Source of the DNA: Stenotrophomonas sp. SAU14A_NAIMI4_5
GTDB lineage: Bacteria > Pseudomonadota > Gammaproteobacteria > Xanthomonadales > Xanthomonadaceae
DNA: 64,000 nt
Assembly (NCBI RefSeq): GCF_003086795.1
Contig: NZ_CP026003.1
Location: 1,508,777-1,572,776 of the forward strand
Direction of reading: 5' to 3'
The position numbers were made by a program, and so were the translations under genes. Under the pieces are notes generated by a model, which saw nothing but the letters and a program-made list of their open reading frames with translations, ran no database searches and had not been told where the DNA came from. This document shows positions 1 to 8,817 of the stretch, in pieces. Each line of letters starts with the position of its first letter. Within the stretch, counting starts at the first letter, position 1.

Positions 1-707
1 TCGAACCACGACAGCGGGTTCTGCGTGGCCAGGTTGTTCACTGCGGTGGGGCTGCAGCGCGCATCGATCGGGCCACCCATCATCACCAGCGTGCGCGGGG
101 TCGGCTCGCCACGGCTCGCCATCAGCGAAACCGCAGCCAATACCGGCACGGTCGGCTGGCACACGCTCACCACGTGCAGGCGCTCGACGCCGAGGTGGCG
201 GATGAATTCCTGGATGTAGGCGATGTAATCGTCCAGGCCGAACTCACCTTCGCTGGCCGGCACCATGCGCGCGTCCACCCAGTCGGTGACGTACACGCGG
301 TGGTCGCGCAGCAGCGTGCGCACGGTATCGCGCAGCAGCGTGGCGTGGTGGCCCGACAGCGGCGCCACCACCAGCACGAACGGCTGGTTGAGCATGGTGT
401 GCAGCTGGTCGGCTTCGTTGCTGTGGCGCTTGAAGCGCAGCAGCTTGCAGAACGGCTTGCTCACTTCCTCATGCACGACGATCGGCACGCGTTCGCCTTC
501 GACCTCGATTTCGTTGATGCCCCATTCGGGCTTCTCGTAATCCTTGCCGATGCGATGGAAGAGTTCATTGACCGCCGCCAGGCGATCAGCGCCCGGCATC
601 TGCGACCACCAGTGGCCCTGGTTGGCGAAGAATTTGGCGTTGGCCTGGGCCTGGTGCACCCAGGGGGCGAGCAGGTTGCGGGTCAGTTCGTGTAGTTGAT
701 AGAGCAT
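1..707 (-). CDS. Intracellular polyhydroxyalkanoate depolymerase, partial (C-terminus outside window)
   Basis: Read from ATG at 707 the protein begins MLYQLHELTRNLLAPWVHQA and stays open to the window edge (about 235 residues), so the C-terminal part is missing. It resembles the intracellular PHB depolymerase family (alpha/beta hydrolase), which hydrolyses stored poly(3-hydroxybutyrate) in the cytoplasm. Seen in the sequence: a nucleophile elbow VVSVCQPTVP near residue 188, with Cys where lipases have Ser, as in the Ralstonia-type intracellular enzymes. Family assignment is from residue patterns only. No PHA synthase lies in the window, so the substrate is inferred. The next gene upstream on this strand is a methyltransferase about 90 bp away. 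Confidence 0.8.
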   Translation of the reverse strand, partial: MLYQLHELTRNLLAPWVHQAQANAKFFANQGHWWSQMPGADRLAAVNELFHRIGKDYEKPEWGINEIEVEGERVPIVVHEEVSKPFCKLLRFKRHSNEADQLHTMLNQPFVLVVAPLSGHHATLLRDTVRTLLRDHRVYVTDWVDARMVPASEGEFGLDDYIAYIQEFIRHLGVERLHVVSVCQPTVPVLAAVSLMASRGEPTPRTLVMMGGPIDARCSPTAVNNLATQNPLSWF

Positions 708-800
708 GACGACCGAATATGTATGGTCATATGTTGCCGCGCAGCATATCCCATCCGGGTGTCCCGCAGGTTAAGTCGGGCAAAAATAATGAATCCGGAT

Positions 801-1391
801 TCACATCTTTTCCAGCGCGGCGGCCTCGTCGGCCAGGCCGGGGCCCAGCCACAGGTGTGAACCGATGGCCTGCAGGCCCTGGCGGCCCAGCTCGCGGCGG
901 TACCAGCGCGCCGGCCGGGCCTGGAAGCCCTCGTGATCGCCGTCGAACTCATCTTCGGCGGCAAAGGTCTCCAGGAAGGCCACGCTGCCGGTCAGCTCGG
1001 CCACGCCGGCCAGGCCGGCCCGCAGCTCGCGGTCGGGCACGTAGTGCATCACGTCCGAACACACCAGCAGGTCGACCGGGGCGCAGGGCCGCAGCCAGGC
1101 GAAATCACCGAAGCTGGCCATGTGCAGGTTGCGGGTACGTCCGTAACGGCGCACAGCGTACTCGCTGCTGTCGAAGCCAAGGTATTGGACCTTCGGACGC
1201 AGCTTCAGCAGTGGCGCGCGCCAGGCGCCTTCGCCGCAGCCGATGTCGAGCACGCTGCGCACCGGTCGTTCCAGGTAGTACTCGGCGGTGGCCACGGCCA
1301 GGGCGACCTTGCGCGCCAGGCGGGCACTGCCGCCGATGTCGGCACGGCGGTACCAGCGTTGGAAATAGGCGGCGTCGTAGGTCTTGTCCAT
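801..1391 (-). CDS. Class I SAM-dependent methyltransferase
   Basis: A 196-residue cytoplasmic protein starting MDKTYDAAYFQRWYRR at the ATG at 1391. An in-frame GTG at 1403 would add four residues; neither start has a clear ribosome binding site. Motif I VLDIGCGEGAW (about residues 46-56) is the SAM-binding glycine loop. It is followed by YLGFDSS (acidic end of beta-2) and DLLVCSDVMHYV (beta-4 region). The short length without an added domain suggests a small-molecule methyltransferase. The substrate cannot be told from the sequence. It lies between the PHA depolymerase gene and a palindromic repeat array and is not obviously in an operon. Confidence 0.75.
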   Translation of the reverse strand: MDKTYDAAYFQRWYRRADIGGSARLARKVALAVATAEYYLERPVRSVLDIGCGEGAWRAPLLKLRPKVQYLGFDSSEYAVRRYGRTRNLHMASFGDFAWLRPCAPVDLLVCSDVMHYVPDRELRAGLAGVAELTGSVAFLETFAAEDEFDGDHEGFQARPARWYRRELGRQGLQAIGSHLWLGPGLADEAAALEKM

Positions 1392-1461
1392 GGGGCAGGG
1401 CACGCTTGAGGGCGGAAACGGCGCCTATCGTAAGGCGTCGCGGCCACGGGTGCGTCGATTG

Positions 1462-1751
1462 GCCACGCCATGCGTGGCTGCGATGGTGCGGTGGGCAGCC
1501 ATCCATGGGATGGCTCTACTGTGGTGCGGCAATTGGCCGCGGCATCCACCCATGGGGTGGCTCTACTGCGACCGGCGGGCGAACCGGCAGTAGAGCCACG
1601 CCATGCGTGGCTGCGATGGTGCGGTGGGCAGCCATCCATGGGATGGCTCTACTGCGACCGGCGGGCGAACCGGCAGTAGAGCCACGCCATGCGTGGCTGC
1701 GATGGTGAGTGCGTCGATTGGCCGCGGCATCCACCCATGGGGTGGCTCTAC
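1462..1751. repeat. Array of SMAG (GTAG) palindromes with an 86-bp tandem duplication
   Basis: At least six 23-bp stem-loops with a GTAG end lie in alternating orientation: 1497-1519, 1544-1566, 1630-1652 and 1729-1751 on the minus strand, 1590-1612 and 1676-1698 on the plus strand. A decayed seventh copy lies at about 1462-1484. The cores are GTAGAGCCACGCCATGCGTG and GTAGAGCCATCCCATGGATG types. Segment 1590-1675 is followed directly by a near copy from 1676, so one opposed pair plus spacer was duplicated in tandem. These match the SMAG REP-like family of S. maltophilia. The array separates two divergent genes and carries no credible coding sequence. Confidence 0.85.
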
Positions 1752-1795
1752 TGCGACAATGGGCGGCCATCCCCGCCAGCCGCTGGAGCAAGCGC

Positions 1796-2251
1796 ATGCA
1801 GAGCTATTACTGGGTCAAGACCTTCCACATCGTGTTCGTGGTGGCCTGGATGGCAACGGTGTTCTACCTGCCGCGCATCCTGGTGAACCTGGCCGAAACC
1901 GCGGGCCAGCCGGCGGTGGGCGAGCGCCTGCAGCTGATGGGCCTGCGCCTGTACCGCTTCGGTCATTCGATGTTCGGGCTGGCCTTCGTGCTGGGCCTGG
2001 TGCTGTGGCTGGGCTACAAGGTCATCCCCGATTTCCCGACCATGGTCGCGCCCGGTGGCGCCGGCTGGCTGCACGCCAAGCTGGGCCTGGTGGTGCTGCT
2101 GCTGGTGTATTTCATCTGGACCGGGCGCCTGCTGAAGGGCGTGGCCAAGGGCCGTGCGCTGCCGTCCTCGCGCGCGCTGCGCTGGATCAATGAAATCCCG
2201 CTGCTGGCCTTCATTCCGATTGTCTGGCTGGTGCTGGCCAAGCCGTTCTGA
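1796..2251 (+). CDS. hemJ: Protoporphyrinogen oxidase HemJ (CopD-like membrane protein)
   Basis: A 151-residue integral membrane protein starting MQSYYWVKTFHIVFVVAW, with four or five hydrophobic helices, the last ending WLVLAKPF. HemJ is the oxygen-independent protoporphyrinogen IX oxidase of the inner membrane used by many bacteria lacking HemG/HemY. Seen here are the family's N-terminal K-FH- -VVAW pattern (His11), the conserved arginine after FYLP, and the HAKLGLV block (about residues 97-103). The frame is open upstream through the repeat array, but GGAG at 1785-1788 supports the ATG at 1796. A terminator follows 30 bp downstream, so it is probably monocistronic. No other haem gene is in the window. 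Confidence 0.85.
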   Translation: MQSYYWVKTFHIVFVVAWMATVFYLPRILVNLAETAGQPAVGERLQLMGLRLYRFGHSMFGLAFVLGLVLWLGYKVIPDFPTMVAPGGAGWLHAKLGLVVLLLVYFIWTGRLLKGVAKGRALPSSRALRWINEIPLLAFIPIVWLVLAKPF

Positions 2252-2278
2252 GGCGCGGATGCCGTCAACGTGCAAATG

Positions 2279-2308
2279 AAAAGAGCCGGGCATCTGCCCG
2301 GCTCTTTC
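2279..2308 (+). terminator. Rho-independent terminator after hemJ
   Basis: An 11-bp GC-rich stem (2281-2291 with 2296-2306, core GAGCCGGGC) with loop ATCT, preceded by A-rich and followed by T-rich sequence. It ends hemJ and may act in both directions, because accA converges from the other side. Confidence 0.8.
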
Positions 2309-2328
2309 GTTTCTGCAACCCTGCATGG

Positions 2329-2351
2329 TGCCGGCCAGCGGCCGGCACTAC
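2329..2351 (-). repeat. SMAG palindrome between hemJ and accA
   Basis: Reads on the minus strand as GTAGTGCCGGCCGCTGGCCG followed by GCA. It lies a few bases after the 3' end of accA (stop at 2357) and may form a second stem protecting that transcript end. Confidence 0.8.
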
Positions 2352-2356
2352 CGGGG

Positions 2357-3316
2357 TCATGCGGCTTCGTAGGTGCCGTAGCTGCGCAGGCGCGTGTAGC
2401 GCTGTTCCAGCAGCTGTTCGGTGGACAGGCCGTCCAGCGCTTCCAGCTCGTTCAGCAGCACGGCCTTCAGGCGCTTGCCCATCTGGGTCGGGTTGCGATG
2501 TGCGCCACCGGTCGGCTCGCGCACGACCTTGTCGACCAGGCCCAGGCTCTTCAGGCGCGGGGCGGTCAGGCCCAGCTGTTCGGCAGCGTCCTTGGCCTTG
2601 CCGGCGTCCTTCCACAGGATCGAGGCGCAGCCTTCCGGGGTGATCGTCGAGTACACCGCGTACTCCAGCATCACCGTGCGGTCGCCCACGCCCAGCGCCA
2701 GCGCGCCGCCGGAACCACCTTCACCGATGACGGTGCAGATGATCGGCACCTTCAGCTCGGCCATTTCCATCAGATTGCGGGCGATCGCCTCGGACTGGCC
2801 GCGCGATTCGGCGTCGATGCCCGGCCAGGCACCGGCGGTGTCGATCAGGGTCAGCACCGGCAGGCCGAAGCGTTCGGCCATCTTCATCAGGCGCAGGGCC
2901 TTGCGGTAGCCCTCCGGCTTGGGCATGCCGAAGTTGCGCTTGATCTTTTCCTTGGTGTCGCGGCCCTTCTGGTGGCCGATCACCATCACCGAGCGGCCGT
3001 TGATGCGGGCCAGGCCACCCATGATGGCCTTGTCGTCGGCGAAGGCGCGGTCACCGGCCAGTTCCTGGAATTCATCGAAGATGATGCGCAGGTAATCGGC
3101 GGTGTACGGACGCGACGGATGGCGGGCCAGCTGCAGCACCTGCCACGAGGTCAGGTTGCGGAAGATCTGCGCGGTGCGCAGGCGCAGCTTGTCCTGCAGG
3201 GCGTGAACCTCGGCCTCGACATTGACCGCCGGTCCGGCACTGGCGTTGCGCAGTTCCTGGATCTTGGCTTCCAGGTCGGCGATGGGTTGCTCGAAGTCGA
3301 GGTAGTTCGGATTCAT
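2357..3316 (-). CDS. accA: Acetyl-CoA carboxylase carboxyltransferase subunit alpha
   Basis: A 319-residue protein (E. coli AccA has 319) starting [20 protein letters not shown]. With AccD it moves the carboxyl group from carboxybiotin to acetyl-CoA, giving malonyl-CoA for fatty acid synthesis in the cytoplasm. Visible family blocks include [20 protein letters not shown] (about 87-106), [11 protein letters not shown], the CoA-binding [15 protein letters not shown] (about 157-171) and [15 protein letters not shown] (about 199-213). It is the last gene of the minus-strand block, 113 bp after the lipoprotein gene. Its neighbourhood with dnaE and lpx genes is the usual gammaproteobacterial order. 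Confidence 0.97.
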   Translation of the reverse strand: MNPNYLDFEQPIADLEAKIQELRNASAGPAVNVEAEVHALQDKLRLRTAQIFRNLTSWQVLQLARHPSRPYTADYLRIIFDEFQELAGDRAFADDKAIMGGLARINGRSVMVIGHQKGRDTKEKIKRNFGMPKPEGYRKALRLMKMAERFGLPVLTLIDTAGAWPGIDAESRGQSEAIARNLMEMAELKVPIICTVIGEGGSGGALALGVGDRTVMLEYAVYSTITPEGCASILWKDAGKAKDAAEQLGLTAPRLKSLGLVDKVVREPTGGAHRNPTQMGKRLKAVLLNELEALDGLSTEQLLEQRYTRLRSYGTYEAA

Positions 3317-3429
3317 CGGAAGCCGTCGTGTAAAGAAGAGGGGAATTCTAGCCGAATGCGCAGCAATGGCCCGTACGCCTTCGTCTGGAAGGCGACGGTA
3401 CCCCAGCCGGGCAGGGGGCGCCAGTCAGC

Positions 3430-4293
3430 TCAGGGCAGGACCACGGCGCTGCGGGCCATTTCGGTGCTGCGGATAGTGACGAAGTCGTTGTAGGCCTGGT
3501 TGGCCGCCACCGGCAGCTTCGAGCCCAGCGTCGCGGTGGCCTGGGTGAACGCCATGCTGGCCTGGAAGTCTTCCTTGCGCAGGGCCTTCTGCTCGGCCGC
3601 GGTGCTGGCCTTCAGCCAACGCGCGTAGAGATCGCGCAGCGGGCCGGCGTGGGCCTCGAAGGCCGGATCCAGGGCGGGCAGGCTGGCCGGGGCCGGTTCC
3701 AGGGTGTAGACCGGGGCCACGTAACCGGCCGGCTGCTCACGCTTGAACGCGCCCGGTTCGCCCATGCCTTCCTCGACATAGGTGATGAAGTCGGGCGCGG
3801 TGAAGATCTTGGTGCTGATCTTGCCGCCTGAGGAATCAACATGGGCCACGATCTGTTCCTGCGGGAATGGCTCGCGCACGCCGAAGTTCCAGGTCTTGTC
3901 GATGAACAGGCCGTGGAACTTGTCGAACGGACCCTTGAACGCCACGCCGCCGATCTCGATGCCCAGGCCGCTGGCGCCGAAGTTCTTCAGCTTGTCTTCG
4001 CCGGTGACGTAGATCTCGCGCGCGGTGACGTACTCGCTCAGGGTCGGATTGATCAGGCCGCCACGGCTGTCGACGTAGACGATGAAGCGCACATCGCCCA
4101 GGCGCTGGGTATGCAGGGTGTGCTCGCCCGGCGCCAGGCTGACCGGGCGCGAGGCGTTGGGTGCCACCGGCAGGTCCTTGCCATCGATGCTGATGGCAAG
4201 CGGCGTGGCGGTCGGGTTGTCGATCTCGAAATCGACCTTGGACGAACAGGCGGCCAGGGCCATAGCGGCGAAGACAGGGAACAGCAGTTTCAT
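3430..4293 (-). CDS. Predicted lipoprotein of unknown function
   Basis: A 287-residue protein with a lipoprotein signal: hydrophobic MKLLFPVFAAMALAAC, with the lipobox Cys at residue 16. No acidic residue follows the Cys directly (SSKVD), so the outer membrane is the likely site. Past the anchor there is a short beta-rich segment (VDFEIDNPTATPLAISIDG) like that of small surface domains that decorate a backbone, then a region rich in aromatic and charged residues. I do not recognise the family. The C-terminal third is helical and Ala-rich. It lies between dnaE (56 bp away) and accA, on the same strand, and may be read through from dnaE. Confidence 0.7.
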   Translation of the reverse strand: MKLLFPVFAAMALAACSSKVDFEIDNPTATPLAISIDGKDLPVAPNASRPVSLAPGEHTLHTQRLGDVRFIVYVDSRGGLINPTLSEYVTAREIYVTGEDKLKNFGASGLGIEIGGVAFKGPFDKFHGLFIDKTWNFGVREPFPQEQIVAHVDSSGGKISTKIFTAPDFITYVEEGMGEPGAFKREQPAGYVAPVYTLEPAPASLPALDPAFEAHAGPLRDLYARWLKASTAAEQKALRKEDFQASMAFTQATATLGSKLPVAANQAYNDFVTIRSTEMARSAVVLP

Positions 4294-4348
4294 GACGCTC
4301 TATCGTCCTTGATGGCAACAACGGAAAAACAAGACGCGTGGGCCAGCC

Positions 4349-7300
4349 TCAGTTGGCCCACGGCGGGCTGTAGCGCACTTTCAGCGTGCGCACGGCCGGA
4401 TCGGCGCGCAGCGCCTCCATCAACTTGGAGTCGATGCGCACCGCGCTCTGCCCGGACACGTCGAGCATGCCGGCCACGCCGCCCTGCGGGCCCTTCAGCA
4501 GCAGGTCCAGGCGCAGCGGCGTACGCCCGGGGCGATGGCGGTCGAGCAGGGCATTGACGCGTTCCCAGACCGGGCGCTGCTGGCGCAGGTCCAGGCGCAG
4601 CGACAGGCGCGTGGCGTAGTTGGCGCAGACCTCATCGAAGTCCCAGCACTGGCGGATGCGCAGCGCGTAGCCGCCGTTGAACTCGTCCTCGCGCAGGCCG
4701 CCCTTGACCACCAGAATGCGGTCCTTGGTCATCAGGTGGCCGAACTCGGCCATGGCGTCGGAGAACGCGCTGCACTCGACGCGGCCGCGGCCGTCCTCGA
4801 GCTGGATGAAGATCTGGCTTTCGCCCTTGCGGCGCACGCCGACCACCTGGCCGGCCAGCACGGTCGGCACTTCCGGGCGCCAGCGCTTCTCGCCGCCGTT
4901 GCCACCGCCGCCACCGCTGTTGCTGGAACTCCAGATCTTTTCCACCGAGCCCAGGTCGTTGCCGACCAGGTCGCGCACATCGTCGCGCCAAGGGTCGAAC
5001 GGATGGCCGCTGAGGTAGAAACCGAGCGTGTCGCGCTCGCCGTTCAGGCGCTGCAGCAGCGGCCATTCCTCGGCTTCGACCAGGTCCAGCTGGATGGTCA
5101 CCGTGCTCGGGTCGGGGCCGCCGAACAGCGAGTTCTGGCCCGAGGCACGCTCGCGCGCCATCTGCTCGGTGGCCTTGATCACTTCCGGCAGCTGCAGCAT
5201 CAACGAGGCGCGGTTGTGGCCCAGTTCGTCCAGCGCGCCGCAGTTGATCATCGCTTCCAGCGTGCGCCGGTTGAGCTTGGCCGAACCGACGCGGGTGCAG
5301 AAGTCGAGCAGGTCCTTGTAGTCGCCGCCCTTCAGGCGCTCGTCCACCACGGCTTCGCAGGCACCCTGGCCGACGCCCTTGATCGCGCCCAGGCCGTACT
5401 GGATGGTGTCCGGCGTGACCGCTTCGAACATGAACGCAGAGTGGTTCACCTTCGGCGGCAGCACGGTCAGGCCGAGGTTGCGCACCTCGTCCAGGAAGCC
5501 GACCACCTTTTCGGTGTTGTCCAGGTCCGAGGACAGCGTGGCCGCCATGAACTCGGCCGGGTAATGGCGCTTGAGCCAGGCGGTCTGGTAGCTGACCAGC
5601 GCGTAGGCGGCGGCGTGCGACTTGTTGAAGCCGTAGCCGGCGAACTTCTCCATCAGGTCGAAGATCGCATCGGCCTTGGCTTCGTCGACGCCGTCCTTGG
5701 CCGCACCCTCGCGGAAGATCTCGCGGTGCTTGGCCATTTCGGCCGGCACCTTCTTGCCCATCGCACGGCGCAGCAGGTCGGCGCCGCCCAGCGAGTAGCC
5801 GCCGACGATCTGCGCCATCTGCATCACCTGCTCCTGGTACACCATGATGCCGTAGGTGTCTTTCAGGATCGCTTCGGTGCGCGGATCGGGATAGATGATT
5901 TCTTCCTGGCCGTGCTTACGCGCGTTGAAGGAAGGAATCAGGTCCATCGGGCCGGGTCGGTACAGCGACACCAGCGCGATGAGGTCTTCGAAACGGTCGG
6001 GGCGCGCGTCCTTCAGCAGGCGGCGCATGCCCGAGGATTCGAACTGGAACACCGCGCCGGTGTTGCCGTTGGCGAAGATGTCCTTGTAGGTGGGCGCATC
6101 GTCCAGCGGGATCGCGGCGATATCCACCGGCGGGATGCCGGCGCGCTCGTGGCGCTTGTTGATCGCCTTCACCGCCCAGTCGATGATCGTCAGCGTGCGC
6201 AGGCCGAGGAAGTCGAACTTCACCAGGCCGACTTCTTCCACGTCGTTCTTGTCGAACTGGGTGACCGGGTTCTTGCCCAGGCCGTTCTCATCGTGTTCGG
6301 CGTACAGCGGGCAGAACTCGCTCAGCGGCTCGGGCCCGATCACCACGCCACCGGCGTGCTTGCCGGCGTTGCGGGTCAGGTCTTCCAGCTGCAGCGCCAG
6401 GTCGATCAGGTCGCGGACATCGTCCTCGCTCTCGTAGCGCTGGATCAGTTCGGCCGACGCCATTTCCGAGCTCGGGCCTTCCTTGCCCTTGCCCAGCGCA
6501 TCCTTCAGGTGGATGCCGAGGATGTTCGGGATCAGCTTGGAAACGCCGTCCACCAGGCCGTACGGGAAGCCCAGTACGCGGCCGGAGTCGCGCACCACGG
6601 CCTTGGCCGCCATGGTGCCGTAGGTGATGATCTGGCTGACGCGTTCGCGGCCGTACTTGCGCGCGACGTAGTCGATCACCTCGTCGCGGCGGTCCATGCA
6701 GAAGTCGATGTCGAAGTCGGGCATCGACACGCGTTCCGGGTTTAGGAATCGCTCGAACAGCAGGTTGTACGGCAGCGGGTCCAGATCGGTGATCTTCAGC
6801 GCCCACGCCACCAGCGAACCGGCACCCGAACCACGGCCGGGGCCGATCGGGATGCCCTGGTTCTTGCCCCACTGGATGAAGTCGGCAACGATCAGGAAGT
6901 AACCCGGGAAGCCCATCTTGATGATGGTGTTGAGCTCGAACTCCAGGCGTTCGAAATACTCTTCGCGGGTCTTGCCCGGCGCCAGCGGATTCTTCTGCAG
7001 GCGCTCTTCCAGGCCGTCGCGCGACATCTTCTGGATCCAGGTGTCCAGGGTCTCGTCGTCGGGCACCGGGTAGTTGGGCAGGAAGTAGGTGCCCAGCCGC
7101 ATCTCGATGTTGCAGCGCTCGGCCAGGGCCAGCGTGTTGTCGATCGCATCGGGGATGTCGGCGAACAGCGCGCACATCTCCTCGGCCGACTTCAGGTACT
7201 GCTGGTCGCTGTACTCGCGCGGGCGCTTGGGATCGTCCAGCACGCGGCTGGTGGAAATGCATACGCGTGCTTCGTGCGCGCTGAAATCGGTCGGCGCCAG

Positions 7301-7948
7301 GAAGCGCACGTCGTTGCTGGCCACCACCGGCAGGCCGCGCTGGCCAGCGGCCATCAGCGCGAATCGGTTGAAGGTTTCCTCGCCATCGCGGCCGGTGCGG
7401 GTCAGCTCCAGGTGCAGGCCATCGCCGAACGCGCGCTGCCAGTCGGCCAGCTGCTGCTCGGCCAGATCGTGCTTGCCGTCCAGCGCCAGGCGGCCGGCCA
7501 GGCTGTCACGGCCGGCCAGGGCGAACAGGTTGGCGTTGCCGGCCTTCAGCCAGTCCGGGTGGATGGCCACGCCGCCTTCGGGACGGTGGCCTTCCATCCA
7601 GGCGCGGGTCAGCAGCCGCGACAGGCTCAGGTAGCCCTCGCGGTCGCGGCACAGCAGGGTCATCCGCCACGGGTCCTGGCCGTCCTCGGTGATCATCACG
7701 TCGGCGCCGGCAATGGGCTTGATGCCCACGCCTTCGGCGGCCTTGTAGAACTTGACCAGGGCGAACAGGTTGTTCAGGTCGGTCACCGCCAGCGCGGGCA
7801 TGCCGAGTTCGACCGAGCGCGACAGCAGGTTGGCCTGCTTGGCCTTTTTAGGGTCCGCCTGGTCCGGTTTGGCCGGCACGCGGATGGTCGAGTCCGCCAG
7901 CGAGAACTCGGTGTGGACGTGGAGATGTACGAAGCGGGAGTTGGACAT
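4349..7948 (-). CDS. dnaE: DNA polymerase III subunit alpha
   Basis: A 1199-residue replicative polymerase (E. coli 1160) starting MSNSRFVHLHVHTEFSLADS. The N-terminal PHP domain shows the HLHVHTEFS motif. The polymerase core carries GPGRGSGAGSLVAWAL and the catalytic acidic motif PDFDIDFCMDRRDE (about 410-423). The helix-hairpin-helix and OB regions follow (VAGQVVGVRRKGESQIF). A Ser/Gly/Asn-rich low-complexity stretch (SSSNSGGGGGNGG, about residues 1011-1023) lies just before the OB fold. It adds DNA at the fork as part of the holoenzyme. The gene follows rnhB on the same strand after 197 bp that hold a SMAG element. Confidence 0.98.
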   Translation of the reverse strand: MSNSRFVHLHVHTEFSLADSTIRVPAKPDQADPKKAKQANLLSRSVELGMPALAVTDLNNLFALVKFYKAAEGVGIKPIAGADVMITEDGQDPWRMTLLCRDREGYLSLSRLLTRAWMEGHRPEGGVAIHPDWLKAGNANLFALAGRDSLAGRLALDGKHDLAEQQLADWQRAFGDGLHLELTRTGRDGEETFNRFALMAAGQRGLPVVASNDVRFLAPTDFSAHEARVCISTSRVLDDPKRPREYSDQQYLKSAEEMCALFADIPDAIDNTLALAERCNIEMRLGTYFLPNYPVPDDETLDTWIQKMSRDGLEERLQKNPLAPGKTREEYFERLEFELNTIIKMGFPGYFLIVADFIQWGKNQGIPIGPGRGSGAGSLVAWALKITDLDPLPYNLLFERFLNPERVSMPDFDIDFCMDRRDEVIDYVARKYGRERVSQIITYGTMAAKAVVRDSGRVLGFPYGLVDGVSKLIPNILGIHLKDALGKGKEGPSSEMASAELIQRYESEDDVRDLIDLALQLEDLTRNAGKHAGGVVIGPEPLSEFCPLYAEHDENGLGKNPVTQFDKNDVEEVGLVKFDFLGLRTLTIIDWAVKAINKRHERAGIPPVDIAAIPLDDAPTYKDIFANGNTGAVFQFESSGMRRLLKDARPDRFEDLIALVSLYRPGPMDLIPSFNARKHGQEEIIYPDPRTEAILKDTYGIMVYQEQVMQMAQIVGGYSLGGADLLRRAMGKKVPAEMAKHREIFREGAAKDGVDEAKADAIFDLMEKFAGYGFNKSHAAAYALVSYQTAWLKRHYPAEFMAATLSSDLDNTEKVVGFLDEVRNLGLTVLPPKVNHSAFMFEAVTPDTIQYGLGAIKGVGQGACEAVVDERLKGGDYKDLLDFCTRVGSAKLNRRTLEAMINCGALDELGHNRASLMLQLPEVIKATEQMARERASGQNSLFGGPDPSTVTIQLDLVEAEEWPLLQRLNGERDTLGFYLSGHPFDPWRDDVRDLVGNDLGSVEKIWSSSNSGGGGGNGGEKRWRPEVPTVLAGQVVGVRRKGESQIFIQLEDGRGRVECSAFSDAMAEFGHLMTKDRILVVKGGLREDEFNGGYALRIRQCWDFDEVCANYATRLSLRLDLRQQRPVWERVNALLDRHRPGRTPLRLDLLLKGPQGGVAGMLDVSGQSAVRIDSKLMEALRADPAVRTLKVRYSPPWAN

Positions 7949-8114
7949 GCCGGACCAGGTTGGAGCGCGCGGGCCCCGGGTGCTGACGGGGGAATCGTCG
8001 CCGGGGTCGGGAAGCGCTGGAGTGCCCGGTCAGGGTAGCGAGGGCAGGGGGTGGCGACAAGGCTTGACGGTACGGCGATTGCGCGATTGCCGCCGGTGCG
8101 TTCACGCGTTCATG

Positions 8115-8137
8115 GTAGCGCCGGGCCATGCCCAGCG
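8115..8137 (+). repeat. SMAG palindrome between rnhB and dnaE
   Basis: GTAGCGCCGGGCCATGCCCA followed by GCG, one base off the perfect palindrome found elsewhere in the window. It begins 8 bp beyond the stop codon of rnhB in the spacer ahead of dnaE. Confidence 0.75.
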
Positions 8138-8145
8138 GCCGTCGT

Positions 8146-8817
8146 TCAGGCAATCGCGATGGCGGCGGCCACAGCCTGCGGGCTTTCCAGGCATTCGCGC
8201 ACCGGGGCGAAGCTGCGGCGGTGCTCGTCGCAGGGACCGTGCGTGCGCAGCGCGGCCAGGTGGGCCGGGGTGCCGTAGCCCTTGTGCTGGTCGAAGCCAT
8301 ACTGCGGGTGTCGCACGTGCAGGTCCTGCATGTAGCGGTCGCGCGAGACCTTGGCCAGGATCGAGGCGGCCATGATCGCGCGGTCGATGCCATCACCGCC
8401 GACCAGCGCCTGCGCCGGCAGCACCAGGCCCTTGGGCACGACGTTGCCATCGATGCGGGCGAAGCCGGCCACGTGGGCCACGGCCGCCACCACATCGCGC
8501 ATGCCCTGCAGGGTGGCCTGGTAGATGTTCAGGCGGTCGATGGCGTTCACGTCCACCAGCACCACTTTCCAGGCCAGCGCCCGTTCGATGATGCGGTCGT
8601 GCAGCTGTTCGCGGCGCGCCGCGGTCAGCTGCTTGGAATCGTCCAGGCCGTTGATGCGCGGCCGCGCCGGGTCGAACACCACGGCGGCCACGGCCACCGG
8701 GCCGGCCAAGGGCCCGCGGCCGGCTTCGTCGACGCCGGCCACCAGACGCTCGGGCTCGACCACCGCCGCGCCGTCGAACAGGGCCAAGCTGGCCGCAGCG
8801 GCAGCGCGACGGCTCAT
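8146..8817 (-). CDS. rnhB: Ribonuclease HII
   Basis: A 223-residue enzyme that nicks RNA-DNA hybrids and misincorporated ribonucleotides. Start at ATG 8817 ([14 protein letters not shown]), which overlaps the lpxB stop as ATGA and implies translational coupling. The frame is open further upstream inside lpxB, but that is not a credible start. The type II signature [16 protein letters not shown] (about residues 26-41) carries the catalytic Asp-Glu pair. LDDSKQL and the later [19 protein letters not shown] block supply the remaining acidic and lysine residues. The order lpxA-lpxB-rnhB-dnaE is the standard gammaproteobacterial arrangement. Confidence 0.96.
   Translation of the reverse strand: MSRRAAAAASLALFDGAAVVEPERLVAGVDEAGRGPLAGPVAVAAVVFDPARPRINGLDDSKQLTAARREQLHDRIIERALAWKVVLVDVNAIDRLNIYQATLQGMRDVVAAVAHVAGFARIDGNVVPKGLVLPAQALVGGDGIDRAIMAASILAKVSRDRYMQDLHVRHPQYGFDQHKGYGTPAHLAALRTHGPCDEHRRSFAPVRECLESPQAVAAAIAIA

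Noticed and set aside
1384..1797. Several open frames through the palindrome array, including an N-terminal extension of hemJ
   Set aside because: They translate the repeats in different frames (MRGCDGAVGSHPW-type). HemJ homology starts only at the ATG at 1796.
4535..6745. A 736-codon open frame on the plus strand opposite dnaE
   Set aside because: Antisense shadow with biased Ala/Val/Gln/His content; dnaE on the other strand is unmistakable.
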